From Sitta carolinensis (Eukaryota; Chordata; Aves; Passeriformes; Sittidae): a stretch of 64,000 bases of DNA. The stretch covers positions 868,001-932,000 of the forward strand of contig CM063295.1 of assembly GCA_032173965.1 (NCBI GenBank), written 5' to 3'. Below are positions 25,405 through 35,425 of this stretch, piece after piece (position 1 is the first letter of the stretch; each line of letters begins with the position of its first letter). Made by a program: the position numbers and the translations under genes. The notes beneath the pieces were generated by a model. The model saw only the letters and a list, made by a program, of their open reading frames with translations, was not told where the DNA came from and made no database searches.

Positions 25405-25409
25405 CTCCC

Positions 25410-25919
25410 CTCCATGTGCCCCTCTGCCCATTATGAAACACTCTGGTTTCATTCAAGAATGAGACCCATAGGCTTTAAAAATCTCTCATGACCTTTCTGC
25501 CCATGTCCCCATTTTTTTTTTTTTCCTATTTTGGGTCTGTGTGTCAGTCACCCACCTTGTCCTGACAGCCTCTGAGACCAGGAAGAAGCTGCCCACGGCT
25601 GTTCATTCCAGCAAGCAGCAACTCCATTTAAAGCCCATCTAACAAACACAGGCTGTGCTCTGCAAAGGGAAATAGGAAAGCGCAGCACTTCAGACATTCA
25701 GATGCAGCTAAACCATCCGTGGAATGCCAACTGCCAATTTTAAGAAAAAAATCTGCTTTTTTTTATTCAAAATGAAAATATGTTGGTGCCCAGTGGGCAG
25801 TGCTGAGGAGAGAGCCTTCCCAGCTCACTCCTACTCAGCAGGAGGAAGGAGATATTTTAATATGGGACTGACATCCAACAGGACAAGAAATCTGCATATT
25901 CCCCACTACTCTCCTTGGG
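25410..25919. other. Unannotated spacer
   Basis: Unique non-coding sequence with a T12 run near 25511. No gene or recognisable repeat is seen. Confidence 0.4.
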
Positions 25920-26193
25920 TTCAGGGAACAAGGAGCAGGACCAGAGAAAACAGCCTCAGGCTGCACCAGGAAAGGTTTGGACTGGATATTGGTATATCTT
26001 CCTCAAATGGATGGTGAGGCACTGGCACAGCTGCCCAGGGCAATGGTGGAGTTCCCATCCCTGGAGGGATTTAAAAGACACCTGAATGTGGCAGTCAGGG
26101 ACATGATTTATAGGTGGCCTTGACAGCGTTGGATTAATGGTTGGACTTGATGAACTCAGAGGGCTTTTCCAATCTTAGGGATTCCATGACTCT
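25920..26193 (+). mobile_element. CR1 LINE 3' fragment
   Basis: Sense-strand CR1: 'AGCCTCAGGCTGCACCAGGA', 'GGCACTGGCACAGCTGCCCA', 'TTCCCATCCCTGGAGGGATT', 'GGTTGGACTTGATGAACTCA' and a 'GGGATTCCATGACTCT' tail. Confidence 0.86.
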
Positions 26194-26570
26194 ACACCAC
26201 CCTTGGTTTGCCTTTCCCATCTAGCAAGATGGAAACCCCATTTTTCCTAAATCTGTGCACAGGGAACTTGTGGAGATGGGAGAAGATGACAGAAGGCATC
26301 ATTCCTACTCACTGAACACCAGGTACAAAGCAGCAGGATGTCACAAAGTGTATGAAAAAGGCCATAAATCCTATGGCATCAGCAAGGTGGAATTCCAGAA
26401 ACAGTTCCAGTGTCGGGGCTCCCTGCCCAGCTAACATCAGGTCCCACTGGAGGCACGGGCAGTGGCGAGGCCTTCTCGTCCCACTGCACTTGCAGAGGCT
26501 GTTCCTGCACTGCCAGCTCTGAACAGGAAGGGAAATCTCACTTTCATATTTTAAAGGAAAAGTACATTCA
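26194..26570. other. Unannotated spacer
   Basis: Non-coding sequence between two CR1 copies. I see no gene in it. Confidence 0.4.
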
Positions 26571-26579
26571 GCCTAGAGA

Positions 26580-26935
26580 AACCTGGAGAGGAGGAGACTG
26601 AGGCAGAGCACATGGGGGCTGCAGTTCCTCCCAAGGGGCAGCTCCAATCTCTGCTCTGTGACCAGGACAGGACCAGAGATCAGCTGGAGCTGTGCCAGGA
26701 GAGGGTCAGGCTGGATTTTAGGAAAAGGCTCTTCTCCCAGAGGGTGCTGGGCACTGCCCAGGCTTCCCAGGAATGGGCACAGCCCCAAGGCTGCCAGAGC
26801 TCCAGTAGTGTTTGGACACTGTTCCAGGGATGCCCAGGGTGGGATTGTTGGGGGTTCTGTGCAGGGCCAGGAGCTGGACTGGATGGTCCTTGTGGGTCCC
26901 TTCCAACTTGGGTTGTTCTGAGATTCTGTAATACA
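26580..26935 (+). mobile_element. CR1 LINE 3' fragment
   Basis: Sense-strand CR1 subtype: 'AGGGTCAGGCTGGATTTTAG', 'CTCTTCTCCCAGAGGGTGCT', 'CCAAGGCTGCCAGAGCTCCA', 'GTGCAGGGCCAGGAGCTGGA' and tail 'GTTGTTCTGAGATTCTGTAA'. It is the same subtype, on the opposite strand, as the copy at 31583-31830. Confidence 0.88.
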
Positions 26936-27310
26936 TGAGGTCAAAAATGTGATCATTCTCCACTAAGCCACCACACAGGATCAAGCACACTCCGAAATAC
27001 ATTAAAAATCCAGGCAACCTCCCCAGCTTTTTAGTGGCATCTAACTTGGAAATCATTAAAATGGAGGGTGAGATTGGCAATGAGTATGTTTTGGGGAACT
27101 CTGTAGCACCTGTTAGCCAGGAATAGGTTTGCATCCCTCTGGAAAAGGTGTCATACAGTAGGACTGAAAAGGGAGCAGCAAGATCTTCCAGGAGAGCAGG
27201 AGGACAAAGCTGTTCTAGCTGGAGGCAGCACAGCAAAGGGTGGAAAACACAGGCTGTTTTCAGGCTCTGGAGAGGTGATAATGAGGCCTTAAGTTTTATT
27301 TTTCAGATTC

Positions 27311-27729
27311 TGTGCTGGTTTAGTGTGTAGTTCTGGGTTTCATATTAAGGGATACTAAGCTCTCTTCACAGAGTAGGGAGACAAAACAATTCCTTTTCCA
27401 GCTTGGGACCAAGGACAACCCATACAAATTTCAGGCCCAAGAACAAAAACAAGGGTGAAGTGAGAAGAAAAAACAAAAAGGATGGAACCTCTTAACCTGA
27501 AGCTGTAATTGGACAATTAACTCCAATATGCTAATGGACCAAAAATTATAAAAGTGTGACACCTTGTGACTGGGTGTCCATTTTGTGACCATTTTGGGCT
27601 CACCTTGGATGTGGCCCAGCTGGGCACTTGTACTGCCCAGGTGTGCCCACTGAAGCCTTTTAATAAATCCCTGCTTTATCCTTTTACTCTGTTGGGTCTC
27701 TGTTCCAGGTCAGCCTCGAGAAGGCATCA
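27311..27729 (+). mobile_element. LTR-like element with promoter and poly(A) signal
   Basis: About 420 bp beginning TGTGCTGGTTTAGTGTGTAG and ending near CCTCGAGAAGGCATCA. It has the internal order of a retroviral LTR: an A-rich U3, a TATA-like TATAAAAG (27549-27556), then AATAAA (27663-27668) about 110 bp later, and a short T-rich U5. I find no convincing target-site duplication. No internal retroviral coding sequence is present. This is a solo LTR or remnant; the right border may be a few bases off. Confidence 0.75.
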
Positions 27730-28190
27730 ATAATAACCAGGGAGTCAGGAAAAATAATAATAGCAGGAATAAAGAGAGATAATAATGAAGGTCTGTTGAA
27801 ACTGAAGTGGTTTTTTCTCTCAGTGTCAGGGCTGGAGAGCTCTCACTGCAGTTCTCATGAGTGAACTCTCTCTGACTGAGACCAAGGCAGCAACATTTCT
27901 TAAAGAACCCTTCTTTCAAAGCACTTCTTGGATTCTAGTTTTGAATTTTCTGTGTCTCCATTTTCCAACGTTCCATTTAGATACTCAAAAACATTATGCC
28001 TGTGAGTTTGTCCTTTTCTGCTCTCAGCAGAGCCACAGAGGCCTTGGGAGGCATGTCCCAGTGGGTGCTGGTCCAGCCCCACACAGGCAATGAATGTTAT
28101 ACCCCCCTGCACCAGCCCTGAGCATCCCTGGATCCTCACTGCTTCCAAAACCCAGCTCCCTGCGAGCAAAACCACCACAGCTTCTTGCAC
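27730..28190. other. Unannotated spacer
   Basis: Starts with an AATAATA-rich stretch. The rest is unique non-coding sequence without a supported gene. Confidence 0.4.
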
Positions 28191-28191
28191 T

Positions 28192-28616
28192 AAAGAAGAG
28201 CTGGGGAAGGGGCTGGAGCCCCAGGAGAGGCTGAGGGAGCTGGGAAAAGGGCTCAGACAGGAGAGAAGGAGGCTCAGGGGGAACCTCCTGGCTCTGCACA
28301 ACTCCCTGACAGGAGGGGAGAATTAGGGGAGTCGGGCTCTTCTCCAGGGAACAGGGATAGGATGAGGGAAAACAGCCTCGAGTTGCACCAGGGGAGGCTC
28401 AGGTTGTATATTGGGAAAATCTTCTCACTGAAAGGGTGGTCAGACACTGGCTCAGGCTGCCCAGGGCAGTGCTGAAGTCACCATCCCTGGAAGTGTTCAA
28501 AAGGCACCAGTGGACTTGGGGACATGGTTTAGTGGTGGCTTTGGCAGTGCTGGAGGAATGGTTGGACTCAATCGTCCTGGAGGTCCTTTCCAAATTTAAT
28601 GATTCCATGATTCTGC
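28192..28616 (+). mobile_element. CR1 LINE 3' fragment
   Basis: One of the longer CR1 copies here: 'CTGGAGCCCCAGGAGAGGCT', 'GGGATAGGATGAGGGAAAAC', 'TTGCACCAGGGGAGGCTCAG', 'GGGGACATGGTTTAGTGGTG', tail 'AATGATTCCATGATTCT'. Sense strand, 5' truncated. Confidence 0.88.
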
Positions 28617-28619
28617 AAC

Positions 28620-29624
28620 TATTTTAGGACTTTATAATTTCCATGTTCCGTTCACAGAAAAATCATGGGTTTATTCCGAGTCCTTTGTCCTGAGGATGTT
28701 TTCCTGAAGAGCTGCCTGGCAGAAATCCTGCAGGGCTGGCTCAGGGGTTTGATTTCCCACAGGGCACTCACCAATTGAGTAATTTTCCCTGGTTTTTCAT
28801 TACACTGAGCCATAACAATGAGTCTTCCCAGGGCACCCAGCAGGCTCTTTGGAGGAAGAAAAGCACAACACACACCAGCAAAATTCACCTCACTAGTCCC
28901 ATGGCTCCAGCTCAGGCTCTGTGGGTCACTTTTTGCTGCCTGGTTTTATTTGCAAAATCTGCCTCTGCTGGGCTTAAAGACTGCCCAATAAAGGCTGGAT
29001 TTGCAGAACTCCCAGGTCGAAGCTGATGGCCCATGGCAGTGCTCCTGCCTGGTGTAGCATTCCCATGGGATTTATTTTAAGCCTGTGTTCAAGACCATAT
29101 GCTGGAATGTTTTTCCAGAGTTCAGAAGGATCTGAACTGGTGAGTTTTACACATCCTTAAGTGAATCCCTGAGTGGAGTCTGAAGTGGGTTAATTCACAG
29201 CCTGCTACACCAGACCCAGATCCTGCTGGGATAAAGGGGACAAGAAATCATGCAAAATCTGTTCTTTCTCACAGCAAGTGTTGACTTTCAGCTTTAAGAA
29301 ATCTTCAACATTACCAAATCTTTACATCAGGATTTTCAGTTTGACTAAAAATGTTGGGTTATATTAGGTAAACAAACACAAATAATTAGGAATTCCACAG
29401 TGACAGCACATGCTATCCCTGCTATCCATGTGTCCCACCCCTCCTAGAGAGCTGGGCTGTCTGGTGACACTGGTCATGGCACGTGTGGTCCCACAGGGAT
29501 GTAGTGATTGTAGAGGAGAGCAGAGGAATGGGGAACCAAGGGGGTAGAGCTAAGAGGACCTGTCTGGCATTTCTAAATCCTAAATCAACATTACTGCACT
29601 TTTGTGTCTTTTGGGTTTTGACAG
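28620..29624. other. Unannotated spacer
   Basis: One kilobase of unique non-coding sequence. No domain, RNA gene or repeat recognised. Confidence 0.4.
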
Positions 29625-29627
29625 TTC

Positions 29628-29815
29628 ATAGAATCATAGAATCATTGAATGGTTTGAGTTGGAAGGAACCTTAGAGCTCATCTCATTCCACCCCCTGCAG
29701 GGAACACCTTCCACTATCCCAGGTTGCTCCAAGCCCTATCCAACCTCATGACAGGGGGGTTGTTACTGGATGATCTTTTAGGTCCTTTCAACCCAAAGCA
29801 TTCTGTGATTCTGAT
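29628..29815. mobile_element. Two CR1 3' ends in inverted orientation (fold-back)
   Basis: The left part (29628-29748) is reverse-strand CR1 (tail 'CATAGAATCATAGAATCATT', then 'TTGGAAGGAACCTTAGAGCT'). The right part (about 29752-29815) is forward-strand CR1 ('GGTTGTTACTGGATGATCTT', 'CATTCTGTGATTCTG'). Both tails point outwards, so the two ends can pair into an imperfect hairpin. Confidence 0.8.
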
Positions 29816-31580
29816 CTGTGATGGGTGGCATTTTTCTAGGAAGGGTCTGTTGAATCTACCCATGGCTTTCTTGTGATTTAAGAGCTATTAAATTTGTTAA
29901 ATATAAGTATTTAGTTTTTGGACGAGACCATGTCAGGGTAGGACAGGATCACGAGGAGGAGTCAAGAGCCTCTCCATTGTGGTTAAATCCTGCAGTACCT
30001 CAGTGCAGGGCTGCCCTGAGCCAGGCTGGTTTATACTGTCCCCAAAGTCTGCTGGGGTGAGGGGAAGCCTGGCTCTGTTGAGCAGGAGTGGTAGGCCCTC
30101 TGCCTGCCTGGCTGGTGCTGAGCACAGGCCCGTGGGGTTCTGCTGCCCAGGACATGTGCAGTGTAGTCTGAGGCTCCTGGGCCTGAAGTTTCTGAGTTTC
30201 TAGACTCAGTTTCTTCATGATGTTTTGGTTCAGGAAGACCTTGTTCTCACAGGCTTGACACAAACATTGCAAGTGTTATTGTAACAAGAGTGATGTTTTG
30301 GATTCCTCTCTGTGGGACGGATGTTCTCTGTGTCTTTCGGTTTTGGCCAATGGGATGAAGAGTTCTGGCACTCTTCTGACCCATGAGATGGCCTGCTCGA
30401 GAAGATACATAAAGGGGGTCAGGTTTTGAATACGGATTGGAGTCAGATGAATTTGCCAAAGGATGTTCGTGTTGTTTGTCACTTGTCCACAGCGACAGTG
30501 CAGTGCTCATGGAAAATATCAGGGATGGGATCCAAGGGTCCCACTTCAGCAGCTCCCTAAAGCACCATGTGTGTCTCTGCTTTCTGCCTTGGGCTCTGTG
30601 CCACACCCCAGGTGTCCCAGGTGTCCCCAGGTGCCAGCTTTGCTCTCTCTGAGGGTGGAGATCCTGCTCAAGGTGCAGTGTTCAGGCAGCTCAATCTGTG
30701 TTTGCACAGGTTTATCCTGTCCCTGGCTCTCCCAGCAAGCACTTTGGAGCCAGCATGGAGAAGTTCTCAAGGTAAACCAACCACAAGATGCAGAAACCAA
30801 GCAGAGGAGCTAAATCCCAGCCTCTGAGAGTGTCTGCCAGGGGATTCTCATGCTTTAAGAGGCATTTGAAGGTTTAATCCACTGAGGAAAGCTCAGATCT
30901 GGAGGCACACTCATGCTCACTCCCCCTCCAATTGCTCTCCTGTGCCTCTTCCTCAGCCCAAAGCATTTTGCGCTGAGAAAGAAATCAGAAAGTTTTGCTG
31001 TTTGCAGTAGAAGTCCTGCAACACCCCTGCACCTCCCCATGTCAAGGTGGAGGGTTATTTTTGGCAGGTTCTCCTGGATATCCCCTCCTGCAATAACCCG
31101 TGGTAGGAATGGAATGAACATGGCCAAGTGTCAGCAGACTGTTTTCATCATCTTTCCATTTCATGCCTTCCAGCCTCGATAATGTTCCTTCTGCTCTCTC
31201 ATTAGTAAAACAATCCTCTCAAAACACTCTGTTGCCTGTAGCTTGGCTGGCTCCTTTTTTTGCAGACCTTCACAGGAGCAGGAAATTCTTTCAGTGGCAG
31301 AATATACAGGAGGTGAATATTTTTTCCTAAAGGCTTTTTAGAACTTGACCAGTGAAGAGTTCCAAGTCCTGAGGCATTGCACAAACTTAAATCCAATCGA
31401 TTTAGGCCAAGTATCATAGTGCCATTACAGAAAATGGGAATTTTCATGTTTACTGCAAGAACAGGAGAAAGTTAGTAACCTCATGCACAGACTGAATTTA
31501 AGAGGTCTCCAAACTGAAAGCAAAACCCCTGTACAGACACTCACCTGGGTCGGAAATGGCATGAGACAGTGACATGAATC
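29816..31580. other. Unannotated interval
   Basis: Non-coding as far as I can tell. At 30340-30420 there is CCAAT ('GGCCAATGGGATG') followed about 60 bp later by 'ATACATAAAGGGGG', which resembles a U3/promoter core, but I cannot delimit an LTR around it. Confidence 0.35.
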
Positions 31581-31582
31581 CA

Positions 31583-31830
31583 CAGCATGAGACATAACCT
31601 GAATTGGAAGGGACCCACAGGGATCATCCAGCCCAGCTCCTGGCCCTGCACAGACCCCCCACCAATCCCACCCTGGGCATCCCTGGAACAGTGTCCAAAG
31701 GCTTCTGGAGCTCTGGCAGCCTCGGGGCTGTGCCCATTCCTGGGGAGCCTGGGCAGTGCCCAGAACCCTTTGGGGGAAGAGCCTTATCCTGGTATCCACC
31801 TAAACCTCCCCCACCCCATCTCAGGTCCTA
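31583..31830 (-). mobile_element. CR1 LINE 3' fragment
   Basis: Reverse-strand CR1: 'TTGGAAGGGACCCACAGGGA', 'CAGCTCCTGGCCCTGCACAG', 'GGAGCTCTGGCAGCCTCGGG', 'CTGGGCAGTGCCCAGAACCC'. Same subtype as the copy at 26580-26935, opposite strand. Confidence 0.87.
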
Positions 31831-33630
31831 TTGCTGATCACCATAATCAGCTGGATTTTTGGGGATGGTGTGTTGGGGCATTTGTCTGGGTTTTCTGGAT
31901 ATGCAAAGGATGTTGCAAGAGTAACTCCAGTGGGGCCAGGTTGATGTCTGGAAACCCCATGGAAAACACCTTGCTTGGGCTGAACCTTGCCATGTGCTGA
32001 TGTGGCATGGACAGTTGTCAGCTCATCCTCAAAGGATGCATTAACCTTAATATTAAGAGACAGACTTAACTACAGAGGAAGCAGACTTGAAAAGGTTAAG
32101 AAAGCACTGAAGTCTATGACCAGCCTTCCAGCAGGAAATATAGGCTAAATTAAATAAAAATGGAGTAATAAATCATGAAAAGTGGAAATGAGGGACAGAA
32201 TAGCATGAAGCAATGAACAGCCTCTGACCTGAAAACAGGAGATAAAAATAGGACAAAGAGATGGCATTGATCTGAAGGCTATTTCCAAAACATTACATTC
32301 CAAAAGGCCTCAGACTGATATTTTGGGGAGAGCTGGCAGTTTGAAGAGGTCCCTTCCAAGGGCACTCCCCAGGTGCAAGGGCTGCCTGCTGTGTGGGCAG
32401 CAGGCAGTAAGCAGGGTCCCTGGAGGACCTGGGGCACTGTGTCCCTTGGCTTGGGGACTTGAGAGCTTTTTTTTTTTTTTGCACATGGCAGTGGACACTC
32501 TCATTTTTATGTCCAAGCTGCTTCTGGACAGAGCCACCCATTCAAGGCCTCCTGGTGAGGCTGTGATGAAAATACTTTCTGGACTTTTTGTTCCTTTTTT
32601 TTTCTGGAGAACACCCCTGTACCGAGCCACAAACTGACCCCACTGTTCTTCAGACCTTTTCCCAGTGCTTGCCCTTCTTATGTCACCAACAAGTCATGGA
32701 AATGGGGACAGTTGTTCTCAGGTTGCATGTGCTGATCAGAATGAAATCCTGGCTGTTTCCTGCTCCCTCTGTCCAGAGGCTGCACCTGCTGGTTGATTTG
32801 GATGGGAAGCTCTTGGAATGGGACCATCATTCTATTCTGTGGCTGCATCCTGAACATTTCACACCCACTCCTGGGAGATACATCACAGGAGCATTTCTTT
32901 AACTGCCGTGATCTACACCATCTCCTGTGGGAATTTTAGCAGGAAGAGGCTGTGCAGTGTCAAAAACCCTGTTCTTACTCGGTATTCCTCAGTGGGATTC
33001 TCACAGAGTAGCTCTTTTGGGACAGAAGCTCTCTGGAGGAGTCCCTGGGGCATTAATGCTCTACATCCTAACTTGCAGCCACAGGCACTGTGGGAAAGCA
33101 GCACTGCAGCATTTTTGGGGTAACAGTAAAAATCCCTGGCTTATTTTGCACCCAAAGTGGCTCTCTCCAAGGTCACATTTTCTGCTCTGCAGGGAGCCTG
33201 ACTCAGATGCCAGTGAGATCCCATCCAGAGAACACAGCATCCATGGCCAGAGAAACTGAGGCTTGAGTAGGAAGGGTGCAAAATTACTGTGACATGAGGA
33301 AGAGGAGAGCTGTGAAGGAGAAAGTGGTGGAAAAAAGGTATTTCCTCCCCAAAGGTGTCAGAGCAGCGCCCAGGAGAGAGAGCAGGAAAGCCCAGCACAT
33401 CCATCAGCGTGTCCCTGCAAGGCTGAAGAGTGGCTCTGGAGGGGTGTCTGGGGAGAGGGAAGGAACAAGCCAAAGCCCAAGGCAAAAATATCAACCCTTC
33501 CAGTCGGTAGCTCCAAGAAGAGACCACGTGAACCTTTATGTGGGACTGGTAGTGCTCAGTGAAGGCATTCTCAGCTGCAAAACCTCAATATTTATATCAA
33601 TAACCTGATATTCCAGCAGCGTGACTCCAG
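31831..33630. other. Unannotated interval
   Basis: Unique non-coding sequence, A-rich around 32040-32260, with a T14 run near 32467. Open frames are short and unremarkable. Confidence 0.4.
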
Positions 33631-33639
33631 TGTGCTGCT

Positions 33640-34071
33640 GCTCCTCACCGGAGCAGTGCAGACTCAGCTGCAGATCTCAGCTGCGGAGGGAGGGACGGGG
33701 CTTTCCCTTCCCCCGGCCCCAACTCACCCAGGCTCAGTGGGTCTGGACCTATGTTCATTTAATGGCATTTTAACCGTGCCTCTCTATCTTTGGCCTTTCA
33801 GCCTTGCCCAGCTGACAGGAGGCTCCCCATCAGCCTCGAGCCGTGTCCGCAGCCTTGCTGGGACGCAGCCCCCGCGCGGGTGGGTGATGGCCCAGACCCT
33901 GCGATGGGGGTGGCACAAACGCCCTCCCAGCGAGCGGCCGGGATCTCAATACAGCCCTGCCAGAGCGGGGAAGTGAGAGCTGAGTCACCGGCAGGTACCG
34001 ACAGCGACTGTGAGTCACCGGCACGGCCCCGCTCCGCCACCGCCGCCTGCCCCGCGGCCCGGACTGCGGCC
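33640..34071. promoter_or_regulatory. CpG-rich block with paired AP-1/NF-E2-type sites
   Basis: GC-rich, CpG-containing DNA directly left of the 34-kb minisatellite. Two identical 13-mers TGAGTCACCGGCA begin at 33981 and 34011, exactly 30 bp apart. TGAGTCA is the AP-1 core and also the NF-E2/small-Maf half-site type. There is no supported exon nearby, so whether this is a promoter, an enhancer or an incidental GC-rich edge is open. Confidence 0.4.
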
Positions 34072-35034
34072 CCGGGGTGCCACGGCTCCTGGGGTGCCAC
34101 GGCTCCTGGGGTGCCACCGCTCCTGGGGTGCCACCGCTCCTGGGGTGCCACGGCTCCTGGGGTGCCACCGCTCCTGGTCCCGCCCTGGGTGCCACCCCTG
34201 GGGTGCCACCGCTCCTGCGGTGCCACCGCTCCTGGGGTGCCACCGCTCCTGCGGTGCCACCGCTCCTGGGGTGCCATTGCTCCTGCAGTGCCACCGCTCC
34301 TGGGATGCCACCGCTCCTGGGGTGCCACTGCTCCTGGGGTGCCACCGCTCCTGGGGTGCCACTGCTCCTGGGGTGCCACAGCTCCTGGGGTGCCACCGCT
34401 CCTGGGGTGCCATTGCTCCTGGCAGTGCCACCGCTCCTGGGGTGCCACCGCTCCTGGGGTGCCATGCTCCTGGGGTGCCACCGCTCCTGGGGTGCCACCG
34501 CTCCTGGGTGCCACCGCTCCTGGGGTGCCACCTGCTCCTGCAGTGCCACCGCTCCTGGGGTGCCACCGCTCCTGGGGTGCCACCGCTCCTGGGGTGCCAC
34601 CGCTCCTGGGGTGCCACCGCTCTGGGCACGCTCTGGGGTGCCATTGCTCCTGGGGTGCCACCGCTCCTGCAGTGCCACCGCTCCTGCAGTGCCACCGCTC
34701 CTGGGTGCCACCGCTCCTGGGGTGCCACCGCTCCTAGGGTGCCATTGCTCCTGCAGTGCCACCGCTCCTGGGGTGCCATTGCTCCTGGGGTGCCACCGCT
34801 CCTGGGGTGCCATTGCTCCTGGGGTGCACGCTCCGTCATGCTCTGGGGTGCCATTGCTCCTGGGGTGCCACCGCTCCTGGGGTGTCACCGCTCCTGGGGT
34901 GTCACCGCTCCTGGGGTGCCATTGCTCCTGCAGTGCCCAGCGCTCTCGGCAGTGCCAGCACTCCCGTGGTGCCAGTGCTCCAGGCAGTGCCAGCACCGTG
35001 GGCTGTGGGCAGTGCCAGTGCTCCAGGCAGTGTC
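34072..35034 (+). repeat. 17-bp GC-rich minisatellite, about 50 units
   Basis: Tandem array of unit GCTCCTGGGGTGCCACC. Variant units carry CCATT for CCACC, or CTCCTGCAGTGCCACC. Regular units run 34072-34935, and a degenerate 'GGCAGTGCCAGTGCTCCA' tail runs on to about 35034. Irregular spacers at about 34620 and 34827 contain 'GCACGCTC'. Because 17 is not a multiple of 3, all three frames cycle through the array, and long open frames appear on both strands (up to 444 codons). They are repeat artefacts. Confidence 0.92.
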
Positions 35035-35189
35035 TGCCCCCACTCTTGCAGGTGCCCTCGCTGCTGCAGTACCCCTGCAAGGCTCTGGCACCATCCTTGA
35101 AGCTCCTCTGCCCTGTGCTGGGGGGACACCAGGCAAATGCCCTGGCAGAGGTGGCTGCCCACACCTGCCATGTGCATTGATGGGTTTAA

Positions 35190-35425
35190 GCTGAAATTCA
35201 GAGAATAGCTTTAGGTTAGGTATTGGGGGTGAATTCTGCCCTGTGAGGGTTGGGAGGCCCCACACAGGCTTGCCCAGAGAAGCTGTGGCTGTCCCTCTGT
35301 CCCTGAAAGAGTCCTAGGCCAGGTTCGACAGAGCTTGGAGTAACCTGGGATAGCGGGAGGTGTCCTTGCCCATGGAGATGAGCTTTAAGATCCCTTCCAA
35401 CCTAAACCATTTTGTGATTCTATGG
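35190..35425 (+). mobile_element. CR1 LINE 3' fragment
   Basis: Sense-strand CR1: 'GCCCAGAGAAGCTGTGGCTG', 'AACCTGGGATAGCGGGAGGT', 'TTAAGATCCCTTCCAACCTA', tail 'TTTTGTGATTCTATGG'. Confidence 0.86.

Noticed and set aside
26612..26938. Open frames of about 100 codons in 26.6-26.9 kb and their mirror in 31.6-31.8 kb
   Set aside because: They are the same CR1 3' UTR-type sequence read in the two orientations, not a gene family.
30330..30430. CCAAT plus TATA-like pair suggesting a promoter or LTR U3
   Set aside because: No borders, poly(A) signal or downstream exon could be identified, so it is left as unannotated sequence.
34072..34935. Possible CRISPR-like direct repeats
   Set aside because: Units are directly adjacent without unique spacers, and the genome is that of an animal. 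This is a minisatellite.
33790..35194. Very long overlapping open frames on both strands (up to 444 codons) encoding GATAPGVPPLL-like repeats
   Set aside because: They lie in a 17-bp tandem array. A 17-bp stop-free unit leaves all frames open, so the frames are artefacts. No start context, splice structure or known family supports a gene.
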